DNA from: Oceanitalea stevensii
GTDB lineage: Bacteria > Actinomycetota > Actinomycetes > Actinomycetales > Actinomycetaceae
Length of the DNA stretch: 64,000 bases
Direction of reading: 5' to 3'
NCBI RefSeq assembly: GCF_014837105.1
Contig: NZ_JACSPO010000009.1
Span: forward strand, 1 to 64,000
Within the stretch, counting starts at the first letter, position 1. Each line of letters opens with the position of its first letter. Of this stretch, positions 16,286-25,751 are shown piece after piece. The position numbers and the translations under genes were made by a program. The notes below the pieces were generated by a model. It did not search any database, had not been told where the DNA came from, and saw only the letters and a program-made list of their open reading frames with translations.

Positions 16286-16340
16286 CGGCGCCGGGAGCCT
16301 CCCGGCGCCGACCGCCGGCCCGCCACGGTGGCGGGCCGGC
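16286..16340 (+). terminator. Two intercistronic hairpins after the binding-protein gene
   Basis: CGGCGCCGGGAG/CTCCCGGCGCCG (16286-16310) and GCCGGCCCGCCAC/GTGGCGGGCCGGC (16314-16340) are back-to-back stems in the 95-base gap between binding protein and ATPase. Such stems often stabilise the binding-protein message or lower read-through, which gives more binding protein than transporter. Confidence 0.7.
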
Positions 16341-16373
16341 GTCAGTCACCCACCCCCACACGGAAGGTCGGCG

Positions 16374-17912
16374 ATGTCCGCTGCACCCACCCCGGTCGTC
16401 GAGATGACCGGGATCACCATCACGTTCCCCGGCGTCAAGGCGCTCGACGCCGTCGACTTCAGGCTGTTCCCCGGTGAGGTCCACGCCCTCATGGGGGAGA
16501 ACGGCGCCGGGAAGTCCACCCTCATCAAGGCGCTGACCGGCGTCTACGGCATCGACGCCGGCCGGGTCGTCGTCGCCGGCCACGAGCAGCGCTTCAGCGA
16601 CCCCGGCGCGGCAAAGGCGGCGGGGATCAGCACCGTCTACCAGGAGGTCAACCTCTGCGCGAACCTCACCGTCGGTGAGAACGTCATGCTCGGGCACGAG
16701 GTGCGCACCGGCCCCTTCATCAACTGGCGTGCCACCCACCGGGAGGCGGCCCGCCACCTCGGCGAGCTCAACCTCTCCATCGACCCGCGCTCGCCGCTCG
16801 CGTCCCACACCATCGCCGTCCAGCAGCTGTGCGCCATCGCCCGCGCGATCGTCGTCGACGCCAAGGTCCTCATCCTCGACGAGCCGACCTCCAGCCTGGA
16901 CAAGGCCGAGGTCGCCGAGCTCTTCCGGGTGATCCGCCAGCTGCGGGACAACGGCGTCGCGGTCCTGTTCGTCTCGCACTTCCTCGAGCAGGTCTACGAG
17001 ATCTCCGACCGGATGACCGTGCTGCGCAACGGCCGGCTCGTCGGCGAGCACCGCACCGCCGACCTCCCGCGCCTCGAGCTCATCTCCAAGATGATCGGCC
17101 GCGCCAGCGACGCCTTCGAGGACATCGAGCAGGAGGCCCGCCAGGTCGCCGCCCGCGACCTCAGCGGCGGCACGCCGCTCATGCGGGTCGTCGGCCTGGG
17201 CAAGGACGGCTCGATCGAGCCCTTCGACCTCGAGCTGCACGCCGGGGAGATCGTCGGCATGGCGGGGCTGCTGGGGTCCGGGCGCACGGAGGCGGGCCGG
17301 CTGCTCGCCGGCGTCGACCGGGCCGACCACGGCAGCGTCGAGGTCGACGGCAAGCCCGTGCGGCTCAGCTCCCCGCGGGTGGCCCTCGGCCACGACATCG
17401 CCTTCTCCACCGAGGACCGGAAGAAGGAGGGCATCGTCGGCGACCTCACCGTCCGGGAGAACATCGCGCTGGCGATCCAGGCCGGCCGGGGCACCTGGCG
17501 CCCCATCCCGCGCAAGGAGCTCGACGCGATCGTCGCCAAGTACATCGCGGCGCTCGACATCAACCCGCCCAACCCGAACGCCCTCATCAAGAACCTCTCC
17601 GGCGGCAACCAGCAGAAGGTGCTCCTCGCGCGCTGGCTCGCCACCTCCCCGCGGCTGCTCGTCCTCGACGAGCCCACCCGCGGCATCGACATCGGGGCCA
17701 AGGCCGAGATCCAGAAGCTCGTCGCCGACCTCTCCCGGGACGGCATGTCCGTCGTCTTCATCTCCTCCGAGCTCGAGGAGGTGGTGCGCCTGAGCGAGCG
17801 GATCCTCGTGCTCCGTGACCGCCAGGTCATCGCGGAGGTCGCCAACGACGACGACGTCACCCCCGGAGCAATCCTCGAGACCATCGCCACGAGCGGAGCG
17901 CAGGAGTCATGA
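16374..17912 (+). CDS. CUT2 sugar ABC transporter ATPase (YtfR-like)
   Basis: A 512-residue double ATPase. The first half has Walker [10 protein letters not shown] (residues 41-49), a degenerate signature HTIAVQQLCAIARA and Walker [13 protein letters not shown]. The second half has the altered P-loop GLLGSGRTE usual for CUT2 proteins, signature [15 protein letters not shown] and [19 protein letters not shown]. It powers the two permeases that follow. The ATG at 16374 has GGAAGG upstream; a longer frame passes through the hairpins and is rejected. The stop overlaps the next start (ATGA). Confidence 0.94.
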   Translation: MSAAPTPVVEMTGITITFPGVKALDAVDFRLFPGEVHALMGENGAGKSTLIKALTGVYGIDAGRVVVAGHEQRFSDPGAAKAAGISTVYQEVNLCANLTVGENVMLGHEVRTGPFINWRATHREAARHLGELNLSIDPRSPLASHTIAVQQLCAIARAIVVDAKVLILDEPTSSLDKAEVAELFRVIRQLRDNGVAVLFVSHFLEQVYEISDRMTVLRNGRLVGEHRTADLPRLELISKMIGRASDAFEDIEQEARQVAARDLSGGTPLMRVVGLGKDGSIEPFDLELHAGEIVGMAGLLGSGRTEAGRLLAGVDRADHGSVEVDGKPVRLSSPRVALGHDIAFSTEDRKKEGIVGDLTVRENIALAIQAGRGTWRPIPRKELDAIVAKYIAALDINPPNPNALIKNLSGGNQQKVLLARWLATSPRLLVLDEPTRGIDIGAKAEIQKLVADLSRDGMSVVFISSELEEVVRLSERILVLRDRQVIAEVANDDDVTPGAILETIATSGAQES

Positions 17913-18973
17913 CCGCGTCCACCGACCGACGGACCGGGCGCTCCCTGCTCCGGGACGTCTCCAGCCACGGGATGTTCTGGCCCGTCGTGGCCCTCGTCCT
18001 CCTCGTCCTCGCCTGCGGGCTGCGCAGCCCCGGCTTCCTCGAGATCACCGTCCGGGACGGGCACCTGTTCGGCCAGCTCGTCGACATCGCACGCAACAGC
18101 GCGACGCCGCTCCTGCTCGCCCTGGGCATGTGTCTCGTCATCGCCACCGGCGGCATCGACCTCTCGGTCGGTGCGGTCATGGCGATCTCGCTCGCCGTCT
18201 CCCTCGAGTACATCGACGGCGCAGCGGACCCCGGCGTCGCCACGGCGGTCACCGCCGTCGGCCTCGGCCTGCTCGTCGCCACCCTGGTCGGCGTCTTCAA
18301 CGGCTTCCTCGTCACCGTCCTGGGCATCCAACCCTTCATCGCGACGCTCATCCTCATGGTGGCCGGGCGCGGCATCGCGATGCTCATCACCCAGGGACAG
18401 ATCACCACGGTGACCAGTCCGCCCTTCAAGTCGATCGGCTCGGGCTTCGTGCTCGGGATCCCGACCCCGGTGGTCATCGCGCTCGCGGTGTTCGTGCTGC
18501 TCAGCCTGGTGGTCCGGCGGACCGCGCTCGGCATGTTCCTCGAGTCCATCGGCATCAACGGGGAGGCCTCCCGCCTCTCCGGCGTCAAGGCGCGGAGCAC
18601 GACGTGGATCGTCTACGTCATCGCCGGCTTCCTCGCCGGGCTCGCGGGCATCGTCTACGGCGCCCCGACGATGGCGGCCGACGCGAACAACATCGGCCTC
18701 ATGCGGGAGCTCGACGCGATCATGGTCGTCGTCCTCGGCGGCACCAAGCTCTCCGGCGGCCGCTTCTACCTCGGCGGTGTCGTCGTCGGTGCACTGATCC
18801 TCAGCACCATCGAGCGGGCCGTCATCATCTTCCAGCTGCCCTCCGAGACGACCCCGCTGTTCAAGGCGATCGTCCTCATCGCCGTCACGGTCGCGGCGTC
18901 GCCGATCCTGCGCGACCGCGCGCAGCTGCGGCGGGCCCGGGCAGACGTCAACCCCGAGAAGGTGGCAGCGTGA
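17909..18973 (+). CDS. CUT2 sugar ABC transporter permease (YtfT-like)
   Basis: A 354-residue BPD_transp_2 permease with eight to ten membrane segments. Family marks are LGMCLVIATGGIDLSVGAVM, LGIQPFIATLILM and MRELDAIMVVVLGGTKLSGG. The N-terminus is polar (TASTDRRTGRS). It overlaps the ATPase gene by four bases and the next permease by one or four bases, so the operon is tightly coupled. It works as one half of the channel with the next gene product. Confidence 0.93.
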   Translation: MTASTDRRTGRSLLRDVSSHGMFWPVVALVLLVLACGLRSPGFLEITVRDGHLFGQLVDIARNSATPLLLALGMCLVIATGGIDLSVGAVMAISLAVSLEYIDGAADPGVATAVTAVGLGLLVATLVGVFNGFLVTVLGIQPFIATLILMVAGRGIAMLITQGQITTVTSPPFKSIGSGFVLGIPTPVVIALAVFVLLSLVVRRTALGMFLESIGINGEASRLSGVKARSTTWIVYVIAGFLAGLAGIVYGAPTMAADANNIGLMRELDAIMVVVLGGTKLSGGRFYLGGVVVGALILSTIERAVIIFQLPSETTPLFKAIVLIAVTVAASPILRDRAQLRRARADVNPEKVAA

Positions 18974-20043
18974 TGCGATCACAGACGAAGACCCGGGCGA
19001 CGACGACGGCGGGACCGAACGCCACGCCCCCCGCGGCCGGCGCGTCGCTGCGGGCACGCATGGGCCGGCTGGACCGGCGCTTCCTCCCGGTGGTGGGCAC
19101 GGTCGCCACGCTGGTCGTCATGCTCGGCGTCGGCCAGGCGAGGTACAGCACGGACAACGCGAGCTTCGTCAGCATGCGGCTGTTCTCCAACCTGCTCGTC
19201 GACAACTCCTACCTGCTCGTCCTCGCCGTCGGGATGACCTTCGTCATCCTCACCGGGGGGATCGACCTGTCGGTCGGGGCCGTCGTCGCCCTCGTCGGGC
19301 TCACCGTCGCGCAGCTGTTCATCACCGGGGTGCCGCTGCCCGTCGTCCTCGCGGTCGGCGTCCTCATCGGCACCCTGTGCGGCCTGCTCATCGGCGTCAT
19401 GGTCCAGGTGTTCGACATCCAACCCTTCATCGCCTCGCTCGCGGTCATGTTCCTCGCGCGCGGGCTCGCCAACGTCGTCAGCGTGCAGTCGCTCGCCATC
19501 GACGACCCCGGCTTCGCCGCGCTCGCCTCCTGGAGCATCCAGTTCGGTGAGGGCAGCAGCCTCTGGCGGATCAACTCGAGCATGGTCGTCGCCGTCGTCG
19601 TCCTGCTCCTCGCGTTCTACCTGCTCCACTACACGCGCTTCGGCCGCACCGTCTACGGGCTGGGCAGCGGGGACGACGGCTCGGCCGTCCGGCTCATGGG
19701 GCTGCGCGGGGAGCGGACGCGGATCCTCGTCTACGTCATCAGCGGCACGTGCGCCGGCATCGCGGGCATCCTCTTCGCCTTCTACACCCGCTCGGGGTTC
19801 AACCTCACCGGCATCGGGATGGAGCTGGACGCGATCGCGGCCGTCGTCATCGGTGGCACGCTCCTCGCCGGCGGCGTGGGCTTCGTGCTCGGCACCGGCG
19901 TCGGCGTGCTCGTCTACGGCCTCATCCAGGTGCTCATCGCCCGCGAGGGGCTCGACTCGTGGTGGACCCGCGTGTTCATCGGGATCGTCCTGCTCGCCTT
20001 CGTCATCCTGCAGCGCGCGATCTCGGTGCGACGCAAGAGCTGA
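18973..20043 (+). CDS. CUT2 sugar ABC transporter permease (YjfF-like)
   Basis: A 356-residue permease of the same family, with LAVGMTFVILTGGIDLSVGAVV, DIQPFIASLAVMFLARG and GMELDAIAAVVIGGTLLAGG. It is the second channel subunit of the furanose system. Two starts are possible: GTG at 18970 (GTGA overlap) or ATG at 18973; I chose the ATG. The long in-frame extension far upstream belongs to other genes. A convergent terminator follows. Confidence 0.92.
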   Translation: MRSQTKTRATTTAGPNATPPAAGASLRARMGRLDRRFLPVVGTVATLVVMLGVGQARYSTDNASFVSMRLFSNLLVDNSYLLVLAVGMTFVILTGGIDLSVGAVVALVGLTVAQLFITGVPLPVVLAVGVLIGTLCGLLIGVMVQVFDIQPFIASLAVMFLARGLANVVSVQSLAIDDPGFAALASWSIQFGEGSSLWRINSSMVVAVVVLLLAFYLLHYTRFGRTVYGLGSGDDGSAVRLMGLRGERTRILVYVISGTCAGIAGILFAFYTRSGFNLTGIGMELDAIAAVVIGGTLLAGGVGFVLGTGVGVLVYGLIQVLIAREGLDSWWTRVFIGIVLLAFVILQRAISVRRKS

Positions 20044-20061
20044 CCCCACCCAGTAGGTACG

Positions 20062-20098
20062 CGGAAGGGCCCCCCCCCCCGGGGCCGGCCCCCTTCCG
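20062..20098. terminator. Convergent terminator containing an 11-C run
   Basis: CGGAAGGG (20062-20069) pairs with CCCTTCCG (20091-20098). The loop holds eleven consecutive C residues (20070-20080) followed by GGGG. It lies between the convergent YjfF-like and kinase genes. The length of the C run is prone to sequencing error. Confidence 0.7.
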
Positions 20099-20108
20099 TG
20101 TGCTCGGG

Positions 20109-21707
20109 TCAGAGCGCCTCGACGGCGGCCCCCACGGCCGCGAGCCCGGCGCGGTAGCGCTCGAGGAAGGCCGCGTAGCCGGCGACGTCCTGCGGGTCGG
20201 GCTGCGCGGTGTCGAAGGAGGCCCCGGCGAAGACCTGCCCGTCGAGGTAGCCGGCGAGGTCGGTGCTCTCCGCAGCACCGAGGTAGGAGGCGAGGACCGC
20301 AATGCCCCACGCCCCGCCCTCGGACGCCGTCTCCCCGACGGACACGGGCGCGTCGAGCGCCCCCGCGAGGAAGCGCTGGGCGACGCCGGCGGTCCGGAAC
20401 ATCCCGCCGTGGGCGAGCATCCGGTCGATCTCCACGCCCTGACCGGCGAGGACCTGCATCCCCATGCTCAGCGTGCCGAAGACGCCGTAGACCTGGGCGC
20501 GGACGAAGTTCGCCAGGGTGAGGCGGCTGTCCGGCGTGCGCAGGACGAGCGGGCGGCCCTCGTCGAGACCCGAGATCGGCTCCCCGGCGAGGTAGTTGTA
20601 GGCGAGCAGCCCGCCCGCGTCCGCCTCGCCGTCGAGCGCCTCGGACAGGAGGGTGGCGAAGACGGCGTCGCCGCTCATCGGGGTGCCCGCCGCCTCGGCG
20701 AAGCGGCCGAACAGGCCGGCCCACGCGCCGAGCTCGCTGGCCCCGTTGTTGCAGTGGACCATCGCGACCGGGTCCCCGGCCGGCGTGGTGACGAGGTCGA
20801 TCTCGTGGTGCATCCCCTCCAGCGGCCGCTCGAGGACGACCATGGAGAAGATGCTCGTGCCCGCGCTCACGTTGCCGGTGCGGGGGGCGACGGCGTTCGT
20901 CGCGACCATCCCGGTGCCGGCGTCGCCCTCGGGCGGGCACAGCGGCACCCCGGCCTGGAGGGTGCCGGACGGGTCGAGGAGCGCGGCGCCGTCGGCGGTG
21001 AGCGCACCGGCGGGCCGGCCGGCGGCGAGCACCTCGGGGAGCAGCTCGACGGCGTGCGCGACGGGCAGCCGGCCCGCGAGGAGCGTGTCGAGGCGCTCGA
21101 GCATGCCGGCGTCGTAGGTGCCGGTGGCCGGGTCGATGGGGAACATGCCCGAGGCGTCGCCGACGCCGAGCACGCGCTGCCCGGTGAGGCGCCAGTGGAC
21201 GTACCCGGCCAGCGTCGTGAGGAAGCGGATCTGCGGGACGTGCTCCTCGCCGTCGAGCACGGCCTGGTGGAGGTGCGCGACGGACCAGCGCAGCGGGATG
21301 TTGACGCCGAGCAGCTCCGAGAGCTCGGCGGCGGCCGGGCCGGTGGTCGTGTTGCGCCACGTGCGGAAGGGGACGAGGAGCTCGTCGTCGCCGTCGAAGG
21401 CGAGGTAGCCGTGCATCATCGCCGAGACGCCCATCGCGCCGAAGGTCGTGGGACGCACGCCGTAGCGGCGCTCGACGTCGGCGGCGAGGTCGGCGTAGGC
21501 GGCCTGCAGGCCCGCCCACACCGACTCCAGCGAGTAGGTCCACGTGCGGCCCGAGAACTCGTTCTCCCACTCGTGGGAGCCGACGGCCAGCACCTGGGTC
21601 GGGTCGGGGCCCACGAGGCAGGCCTTGATCCGGGTCGAGCCGAGCTCGATGCCGAGCGAGGTGCGGCCCTCACGGATCGCGTCGGCCAGGTCCTGAGAGT
21701 GGTCCAT
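20109..21707 (-). CDS. FGGY-family carbohydrate kinase, probable L-ribulokinase
   Basis: A 532-residue sugar kinase with the FGGY fold: N-terminal phosphate motif SLGIELGSTRIKACLVG, middle GNVSAGTSIFSMVV, and C-terminal MLAHGGMFRTAGVAQRFLAG with ASEGGAWGIAVLASY. It is not an orthologue of E. coli AraB. The GIELGSTRIKA opening resembles the noncanonical ribulokinase group (AraK) described in clostridia. Because the island has araA and araD but no araB, this enzyme most likely makes L-ribulose-5-phosphate. The ATG at 21707 is preferred because GGAAGGA sits 6 bases upstream; an earlier ATG at 21722 overlaps that site. It lies downstream of the ChvE operon, behind a hairpin. Confidence 0.85.
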   Translation of the reverse strand: MDHSQDLADAIREGRTSLGIELGSTRIKACLVGPDPTQVLAVGSHEWENEFSGRTWTYSLESVWAGLQAAYADLAADVERRYGVRPTTFGAMGVSAMMHGYLAFDGDDELLVPFRTWRNTTTGPAAAELSELLGVNIPLRWSVAHLHQAVLDGEEHVPQIRFLTTLAGYVHWRLTGQRVLGVGDASGMFPIDPATGTYDAGMLERLDTLLAGRLPVAHAVELLPEVLAAGRPAGALTADGAALLDPSGTLQAGVPLCPPEGDAGTGMVATNAVAPRTGNVSAGTSIFSMVVLERPLEGMHHEIDLVTTPAGDPVAMVHCNNGASELGAWAGLFGRFAEAAGTPMSGDAVFATLLSEALDGEADAGGLLAYNYLAGEPISGLDEGRPLVLRTPDSRLTLANFVRAQVYGVFGTLSMGMQVLAGQGVEIDRMLAHGGMFRTAGVAQRFLAGALDAPVSVGETASEGGAWGIAVLASYLGAAESTDLAGYLDGQVFAGASFDTAQPDPQDVAGYAAFLERYRAGLAAVGAAVEAL

Positions 21708-21744
21708 CGGTGGTCCTTCCATGCGTACGGGGGCGGAAACTGCG

Positions 21745-21776
21745 ACGAGGGGCCGCCCGGGTGGACGGCCCCTCGT
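21745..21776 (-). terminator. Terminator or attenuator after the ChvE-type operon
   Basis: ACGAGGGGCCG pairs with CGGCCCCTCGT around a ten-base loop, between the last permease gene and the kinase gene on the same strand. Partial read-through could feed the kinase, which shows no clear promoter of its own. Confidence 0.75.
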
Positions 21777-21788
21777 GTGCGCGCGGGC

Positions 21789-22964
21789 TCAGCGAGCCCC
21801 GGCGCGGCGCTTGTTGTAGACGTCGAAGGCCACGGCGAGGAGGAGCACGAGACCCTTGACGATCTGCTGGGTGGAGGTGGGCACGCCCATGAGCTGCATG
21901 CCGTTGGTCATGACGGCCATGATCAGCGCGCCGATCATCGCTCCGGTCACGCGACCGACACCACCGGTGACGGCGGCGCCACCGATGAAGCAGGCGGCGA
22001 TCGCGTCGAGCTCGAACATGTTGCCCGCAGCAGGCTGCGCGCTGTTCATGCGCGAGGAGTACACGACGCCGGCGATGCCGGAGAGCAGGCCCATGTTGAC
22101 GAAGATCATGAAGTTGACCTTCTTGACCTTGACGCCCGACAGCTGCGCGGCCGGCAGGTTGCCACCGATCGCGTAGACGTGACGGCCGAAGACCGAGCGC
22201 TGCGTGATCACCGTGTAGACGATGATGAGGATCGCCAGGATGACGAGGACGTTCGGCAGGCCGCGGTTCGTGGCCAGCTGGTAGCCGAACCACATGACGA
22301 CCGCGCCGACGACGACGATCTTGAGGATGAACAGCGGGAAGGCCTCAACGGCCTGCTTGTAGCGCAGGGCGCCCTGGCGGGCACGGACCTGGGTGAAGGC
22401 GTAGCCCGCCACGGCCAGGCCGAAGACGATGAGCGTGAGCGCGTCGTAGCCGTAGCCGCCGAGGAGACCGTTCTGGAAGCCGTTGGCGATCTGGTAGTAC
22501 GTGCCACCGAACGGGGACAGGGAGACGTTGTCGAGCACCTGGTAGGTCATGCCGCGGAAGAGCAGCATGCCGGCCAGGGTGACGATGAACGCCGGGATCC
22601 CGATGTAGGCGACCCAGAAGCCCTGCCACACGCCGACCGCCAGGCCGACGCCGATCGCGGCGAGGACGCCGACCCACCACGGCATCCCGTTCTTGACGAC
22701 GAGCACCGCGGCGACGGCGCCCGCGAGGGCGACGACCGACCCGACCGACAGGTCGATGTGGCCACCGATGATGACGATGACCATGCCGATGGCGAGGATG
22801 AGGATGTAGGAGTACTGCAGGACGATGTTCGTGAGGTTGCCCGGGCTGAGGAAGCTCGGGTTGAGGATCGTGAACAGCGCCACGAGCGCCACCAGGGCGA
22901 TGAGGATGCCGCTCTGTCGGATGTTCCGGGACATGAGCTCCCGGATGTTCGTGATGCCGGTCAT
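21789..22964 (-). CDS. gguB: CUT2 sugar ABC permease (GguB/MmsB-like)
   Basis: A 391-residue permease of the multiple-monosaccharide type, larger than RbsC-like permeases because of an insert near residues 170-250. Marks include [40 protein letters not shown] and [20 protein letters not shown]. The ATG at 22964 overlaps the ATPase stop (ATGA). A longer frame to 23237 lies within the ATPase gene and is rejected. It pairs with the ChvE-like binding protein. Confidence 0.92.
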   Translation of the reverse strand: MTGITNIRELMSRNIRQSGILIALVALVALFTILNPSFLSPGNLTNIVLQYSYILILAIGMVIVIIGGHIDLSVGSVVALAGAVAAVLVVKNGMPWWVGVLAAIGVGLAVGVWQGFWVAYIGIPAFIVTLAGMLLFRGMTYQVLDNVSLSPFGGTYYQIANGFQNGLLGGYGYDALTLIVFGLAVAGYAFTQVRARQGALRYKQAVEAFPLFILKIVVVGAVVMWFGYQLATNRGLPNVLVILAILIIVYTVITQRSVFGRHVYAIGGNLPAAQLSGVKVKKVNFMIFVNMGLLSGIAGVVYSSRMNSAQPAAGNMFELDAIAACFIGGAAVTGGVGRVTGAMIGALIMAVMTNGMQLMGVPTSTQQIVKGLVLLLAVAFDVYNKRRAGAR

Positions 22965-24502
22965 TTCGCCGTTTCCTTCTCCATGGTCATGAGTGCCATG
23001 AGCTCTTCCTGCGTCGCCTTCTCGACCGGGAGCTGCCCGGTGATGCGGCCGAAGGCCAGGGTGTAGACGCGGTCGCAGATGCCGAGGAGCTCGGGCAGCT
23101 CGGAGGAGATGACGACGACCGCCTTCCCCGCCGCGACCATGCGGTTGATGATGGTGTAGATCTCGTACTTGGCGCCGACGTCGATGCCTCGGGTCGGCTC
23201 GTCGAGGATGAGGACCTCCGGCTCGGTGTAGAGCCACTTCGACAGCGCGACCTTCTGCTGGTTGCCGCCGGAGAGGTTGCCGACGGTGGCGAGCACCGAT
23301 GGCGTCTTGATGTTGAGGTTGGTCCGGTACTCCTCGGCGACCTTGAGCTCCTCGTTCGCGTCCACCCAGCCGCGGGGCGCCAGCTTGCGCAGGCCCGCGA
23401 CGGAGATGTTGCGGCGGATGTTCTCGATGAGGTTGAGCCCGAAGCGCTTGCGGTCCTCGCTCACGTAGGCGATGCCGTTCTCGATCGCCTCGCTCACCGT
23501 GCGGACCTTGATCTCCTTGCCGTGGAGGAAGACCCGCCCGGAGATGTCGCGCCCGTAGCTGCGCCCGAACAGGCTCATCGCCAGCTCGGTGCGGCCCGCA
23601 CCCATGAGGCCGGCGATGCCGACGACCTCACCGGCCCGGACGTCGAAGCTCGCGTTGTCGACGACGACGCGTCCCGCCTGCGTGGGGTGGTGGACGGTCC
23701 AGTCCTCCACCCGCAGCACCTCCTCGCCGATCTCCGGCGTGCGCTCGGGATAGCGGTGCTCGAGGTCGCGGCCCACCATGCTGCGGATGATCCGGTCCTG
23801 CGTGGCCTCGGGGGAGGCCATGTCGAGGGTCTCGATCGTGCGGCCGTCACGGATGACCGTGGTGCGGTGCGCGATGTCGGCGATCTCGTTGAGCTTGTGG
23901 GAGATCATGATGCAGCTCATGCCCTGGGCGTTGAGCTGGCGCAGCAGGCCGAGCAGGTGCTCGGAGTCGGTGTCGTTGAGCGCCGCGGTGGGCTCGTCGA
24001 GGATGAGCAGGCGCACGTCCTTGGACAGGGCCTTGGCGATCTCGACGAGCTGCTGCTTGCCGACGCCGAGCTGGCCGACCGGGGTGGTCGGGTTCTCGGC
24101 GAGGCCGACGCGGTCGAGGAGCTCGGCGGCGCGGGAGTTCGTCTCGTTCCAGTCGATCAGCCCGGCCCTGCCGCGCTCCTCGTTGCCGAGGAAGATGTTC
24201 TCGGCGACGGACAGGTGCGGGACGAGGGCCAGCTCCTGGTGGATGATGACGACGCCGTGGGCCTCGGAGTCGTTGATCGAGCCGAACTGCACCTCCGCGC
24301 CGTCGTAGTGGATCTCGCCCTCGTAGGTGCCGTGCGGGTAGACACCCGAGAGGACCTTCATCAGCGTCGACTTGCCGGCGCCGTTCTCCCCGCAGATCGC
24401 GTGGATCTCACCCCGCCGGACCTCCAGGGTGACGTCCTGGAGCGCCTTGACGCCGGGGAACGTCTTGGTGATGGAGCGCATCTCCAAGATGTTGTCGGTC
24501 AT
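22961..24502 (-). CDS. gguA: CUT2 sugar ABC ATPase (GguA/MmsA-like)
   Basis: A 513-residue double ATPase. The first half has [28 protein letters not shown] and [13 protein letters not shown]. The second half has the degenerate loop [31 protein letters not shown] and [20 protein letters not shown]. This is the pattern of the Agrobacterium GguA group, which imports arabinose, galactose, xylose and others. It lies 79 bases after the binding-protein gene, with a hairpin between them. Confidence 0.93.
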   Translation of the reverse strand: MTDNILEMRSITKTFPGVKALQDVTLEVRRGEIHAICGENGAGKSTLMKVLSGVYPHGTYEGEIHYDGAEVQFGSINDSEAHGVVIIHQELALVPHLSVAENIFLGNEERGRAGLIDWNETNSRAAELLDRVGLAENPTTPVGQLGVGKQQLVEIAKALSKDVRLLILDEPTAALNDTDSEHLLGLLRQLNAQGMSCIMISHKLNEIADIAHRTTVIRDGRTIETLDMASPEATQDRIIRSMVGRDLEHRYPERTPEIGEEVLRVEDWTVHHPTQAGRVVVDNASFDVRAGEVVGIAGLMGAGRTELAMSLFGRSYGRDISGRVFLHGKEIKVRTVSEAIENGIAYVSEDRKRFGLNLIENIRRNISVAGLRKLAPRGWVDANEELKVAEEYRTNLNIKTPSVLATVGNLSGGNQQKVALSKWLYTEPEVLILDEPTRGIDVGAKYEIYTIINRMVAAGKAVVVISSELPELLGICDRVYTLAFGRITGQLPVEKATQEELMALMTMEKETAK

Positions 24503-24545
24503 GCCGCCTCACTTCTCGTGGTTGTGCGGTGTGGAGGGGGGGTAC

Positions 24546-24570
24546 GGGGCCGGGCGCGTGGCCCGGCCCC
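24546..24570 (-). terminator. Intercistronic hairpin between binding protein and ATPase
   Basis: GGGGCCGGGC pairs perfectly with GCCCGGCCCC around a five-base loop. It sits at the same place in this operon as the stems at 16286-16340 in the other CUT2 operon, and probably serves differential expression. Confidence 0.65.
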
Positions 24571-24581
24571 GCACCGTCAGG

Positions 24582-25751
24582 TCAGGAGCCCTGCTCGACC
24601 TGCTCGGCGGTGTAGTAGCCGGTGTCCACGAGGAGCTCGGTGATGTTGTCGGCGTAGACGATGTCCGACTCGAGGAGGTAGGACGGGACGACCTTGACGC
24701 CGTTGTCGTACGTGTCGGTGTCGTTCGCCTCGGGCTCGTTGCCCTCGAGGAACGCCTGCGCGGCACGGACGGACTCGGTGGCGAGCTTGCGGGTGTCCTT
24801 GAAGATCGTCGCGAACTGCACGCCCTGGTCGATGAGGGTCACCGAGGCGATCTCGGCGTCCTGGCCGGAGACGACCGGCAGGCCCTCCTCGAGGGTGGGG
24901 CCGTAACCCGCGCCCTGGAGTGCGGTGATGATGCCGCGGGAGATGCCGTCGAAGGGCGAGAGCACCCCGTGGAGCTCCTCGCCACCGGTGTAGGTGGAGG
25001 TGAGGAGGTCCTCCATGCGGCGCTGGGCGGCCTCCTGGCTCCAGCGGAGCGTGGCGACGGTGTCGAAGTCCGTCTGGCCGGAGGGCACGACGAGCGTGCC
25101 GGCGTCGATGAAGGGCTTGAGGGTGTCCATCGCGCCGTTGAAGAAGAAGCCCGCGTTGTTGTCGTCGGGCGAGCCGGCGAAGAGCTCGATGTTGAAGGGG
25201 CCCTCGGGGGCGTCGGGGTTCTCCGAGCCGTCCGCGTTGAGGAGGCCCAGGCCCACGAGGAGGGAGGTGGCCTGCTGGACGCCGACGTTGTAGTTGTCGA
25301 AGGTGACGTAGAAGTCGACGTTCTCGCTGCCGTTGATGAGGCGGTCGTAGGCGATGACCGGGATGCCCGCGGCGCCGGCGGCGTCGAGCTGGCTGGTCAG
25401 CGCGGTGCCGTCGATCGAGGCGATGATGAGGAGGTCGACCTCCTGCAGGATCATCTGGTCGATCTGCTGGGTCTGCGTGGGGATGTCGTCGTTGGCGAAC
25501 TGCAGGTCGACCGTGTAGCCGGCCTCCTCGAGCTGGCTCTTGACGGCGTCACCGTCGGCGATCCAGCGCTCGGAGGTCTGAGTGGGCATGGCGACGCCGA
25601 TGGTCTGGTCGCCGGCGGCGGCGGTGTCGCCGCCGTTGCCCGCGGGCTCGGTGGTCTCGTCGCCGCTACCGGCCCCGCCGCCACCGCAGGCAGCCAGGGC
25701 GAAGGTCATGGTGAGCCCCGCTGCTACTGCTGCGAACTTCCGTGTGCGCAA
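24582..25751 (-). CDS. chvE: ChvE-like monosaccharide-binding lipoprotein
   Basis: A 389-residue binding protein with lipobox LAAC (Cys22) and a Gly/Glu-rich linker. The mature protein starts TIGVAMPTQTSERWIADGDA and carries IPVIAYDRLINGSENVDFYV and ELFAGSPDDNNAGFFFNGAM, which are characteristic of ChvE/multiple-monosaccharide binders. The start is a TTG at 25751, with GAAGGAGAG five bases upstream. ATPase and permease genes follow. Its promoter carries the arabinose-type operator at 25871-25886, so L-arabinose is a likely ligand, though ChvE proteins bind several sugars. Confidence 0.92.
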   Translation of the reverse strand: MRTRKFAAVAAGLTMTFALAACGGGGAGSGDETTEPAGNGGDTAAAGDQTIGVAMPTQTSERWIADGDAVKSQLEEAGYTVDLQFANDDIPTQTQQIDQMILQEVDLLIIASIDGTALTSQLDAAGAAGIPVIAYDRLINGSENVDFYVTFDNYNVGVQQATSLLVGLGLLNADGSENPDAPEGPFNIELFAGSPDDNNAGFFFNGAMDTLKPFIDAGTLVVPSGQTDFDTVATLRWSQEAAQRRMEDLLTSTYTGGEELHGVLSPFDGISRGIITALQGAGYGPTLEEGLPVVSGQDAEIASVTLIDQGVQFATIFKDTRKLATESVRAAQAFLEGNEPEANDTDTYDNGVKVVPSYLLESDIVYADNITELLVDTGYYTAEQVEQGS

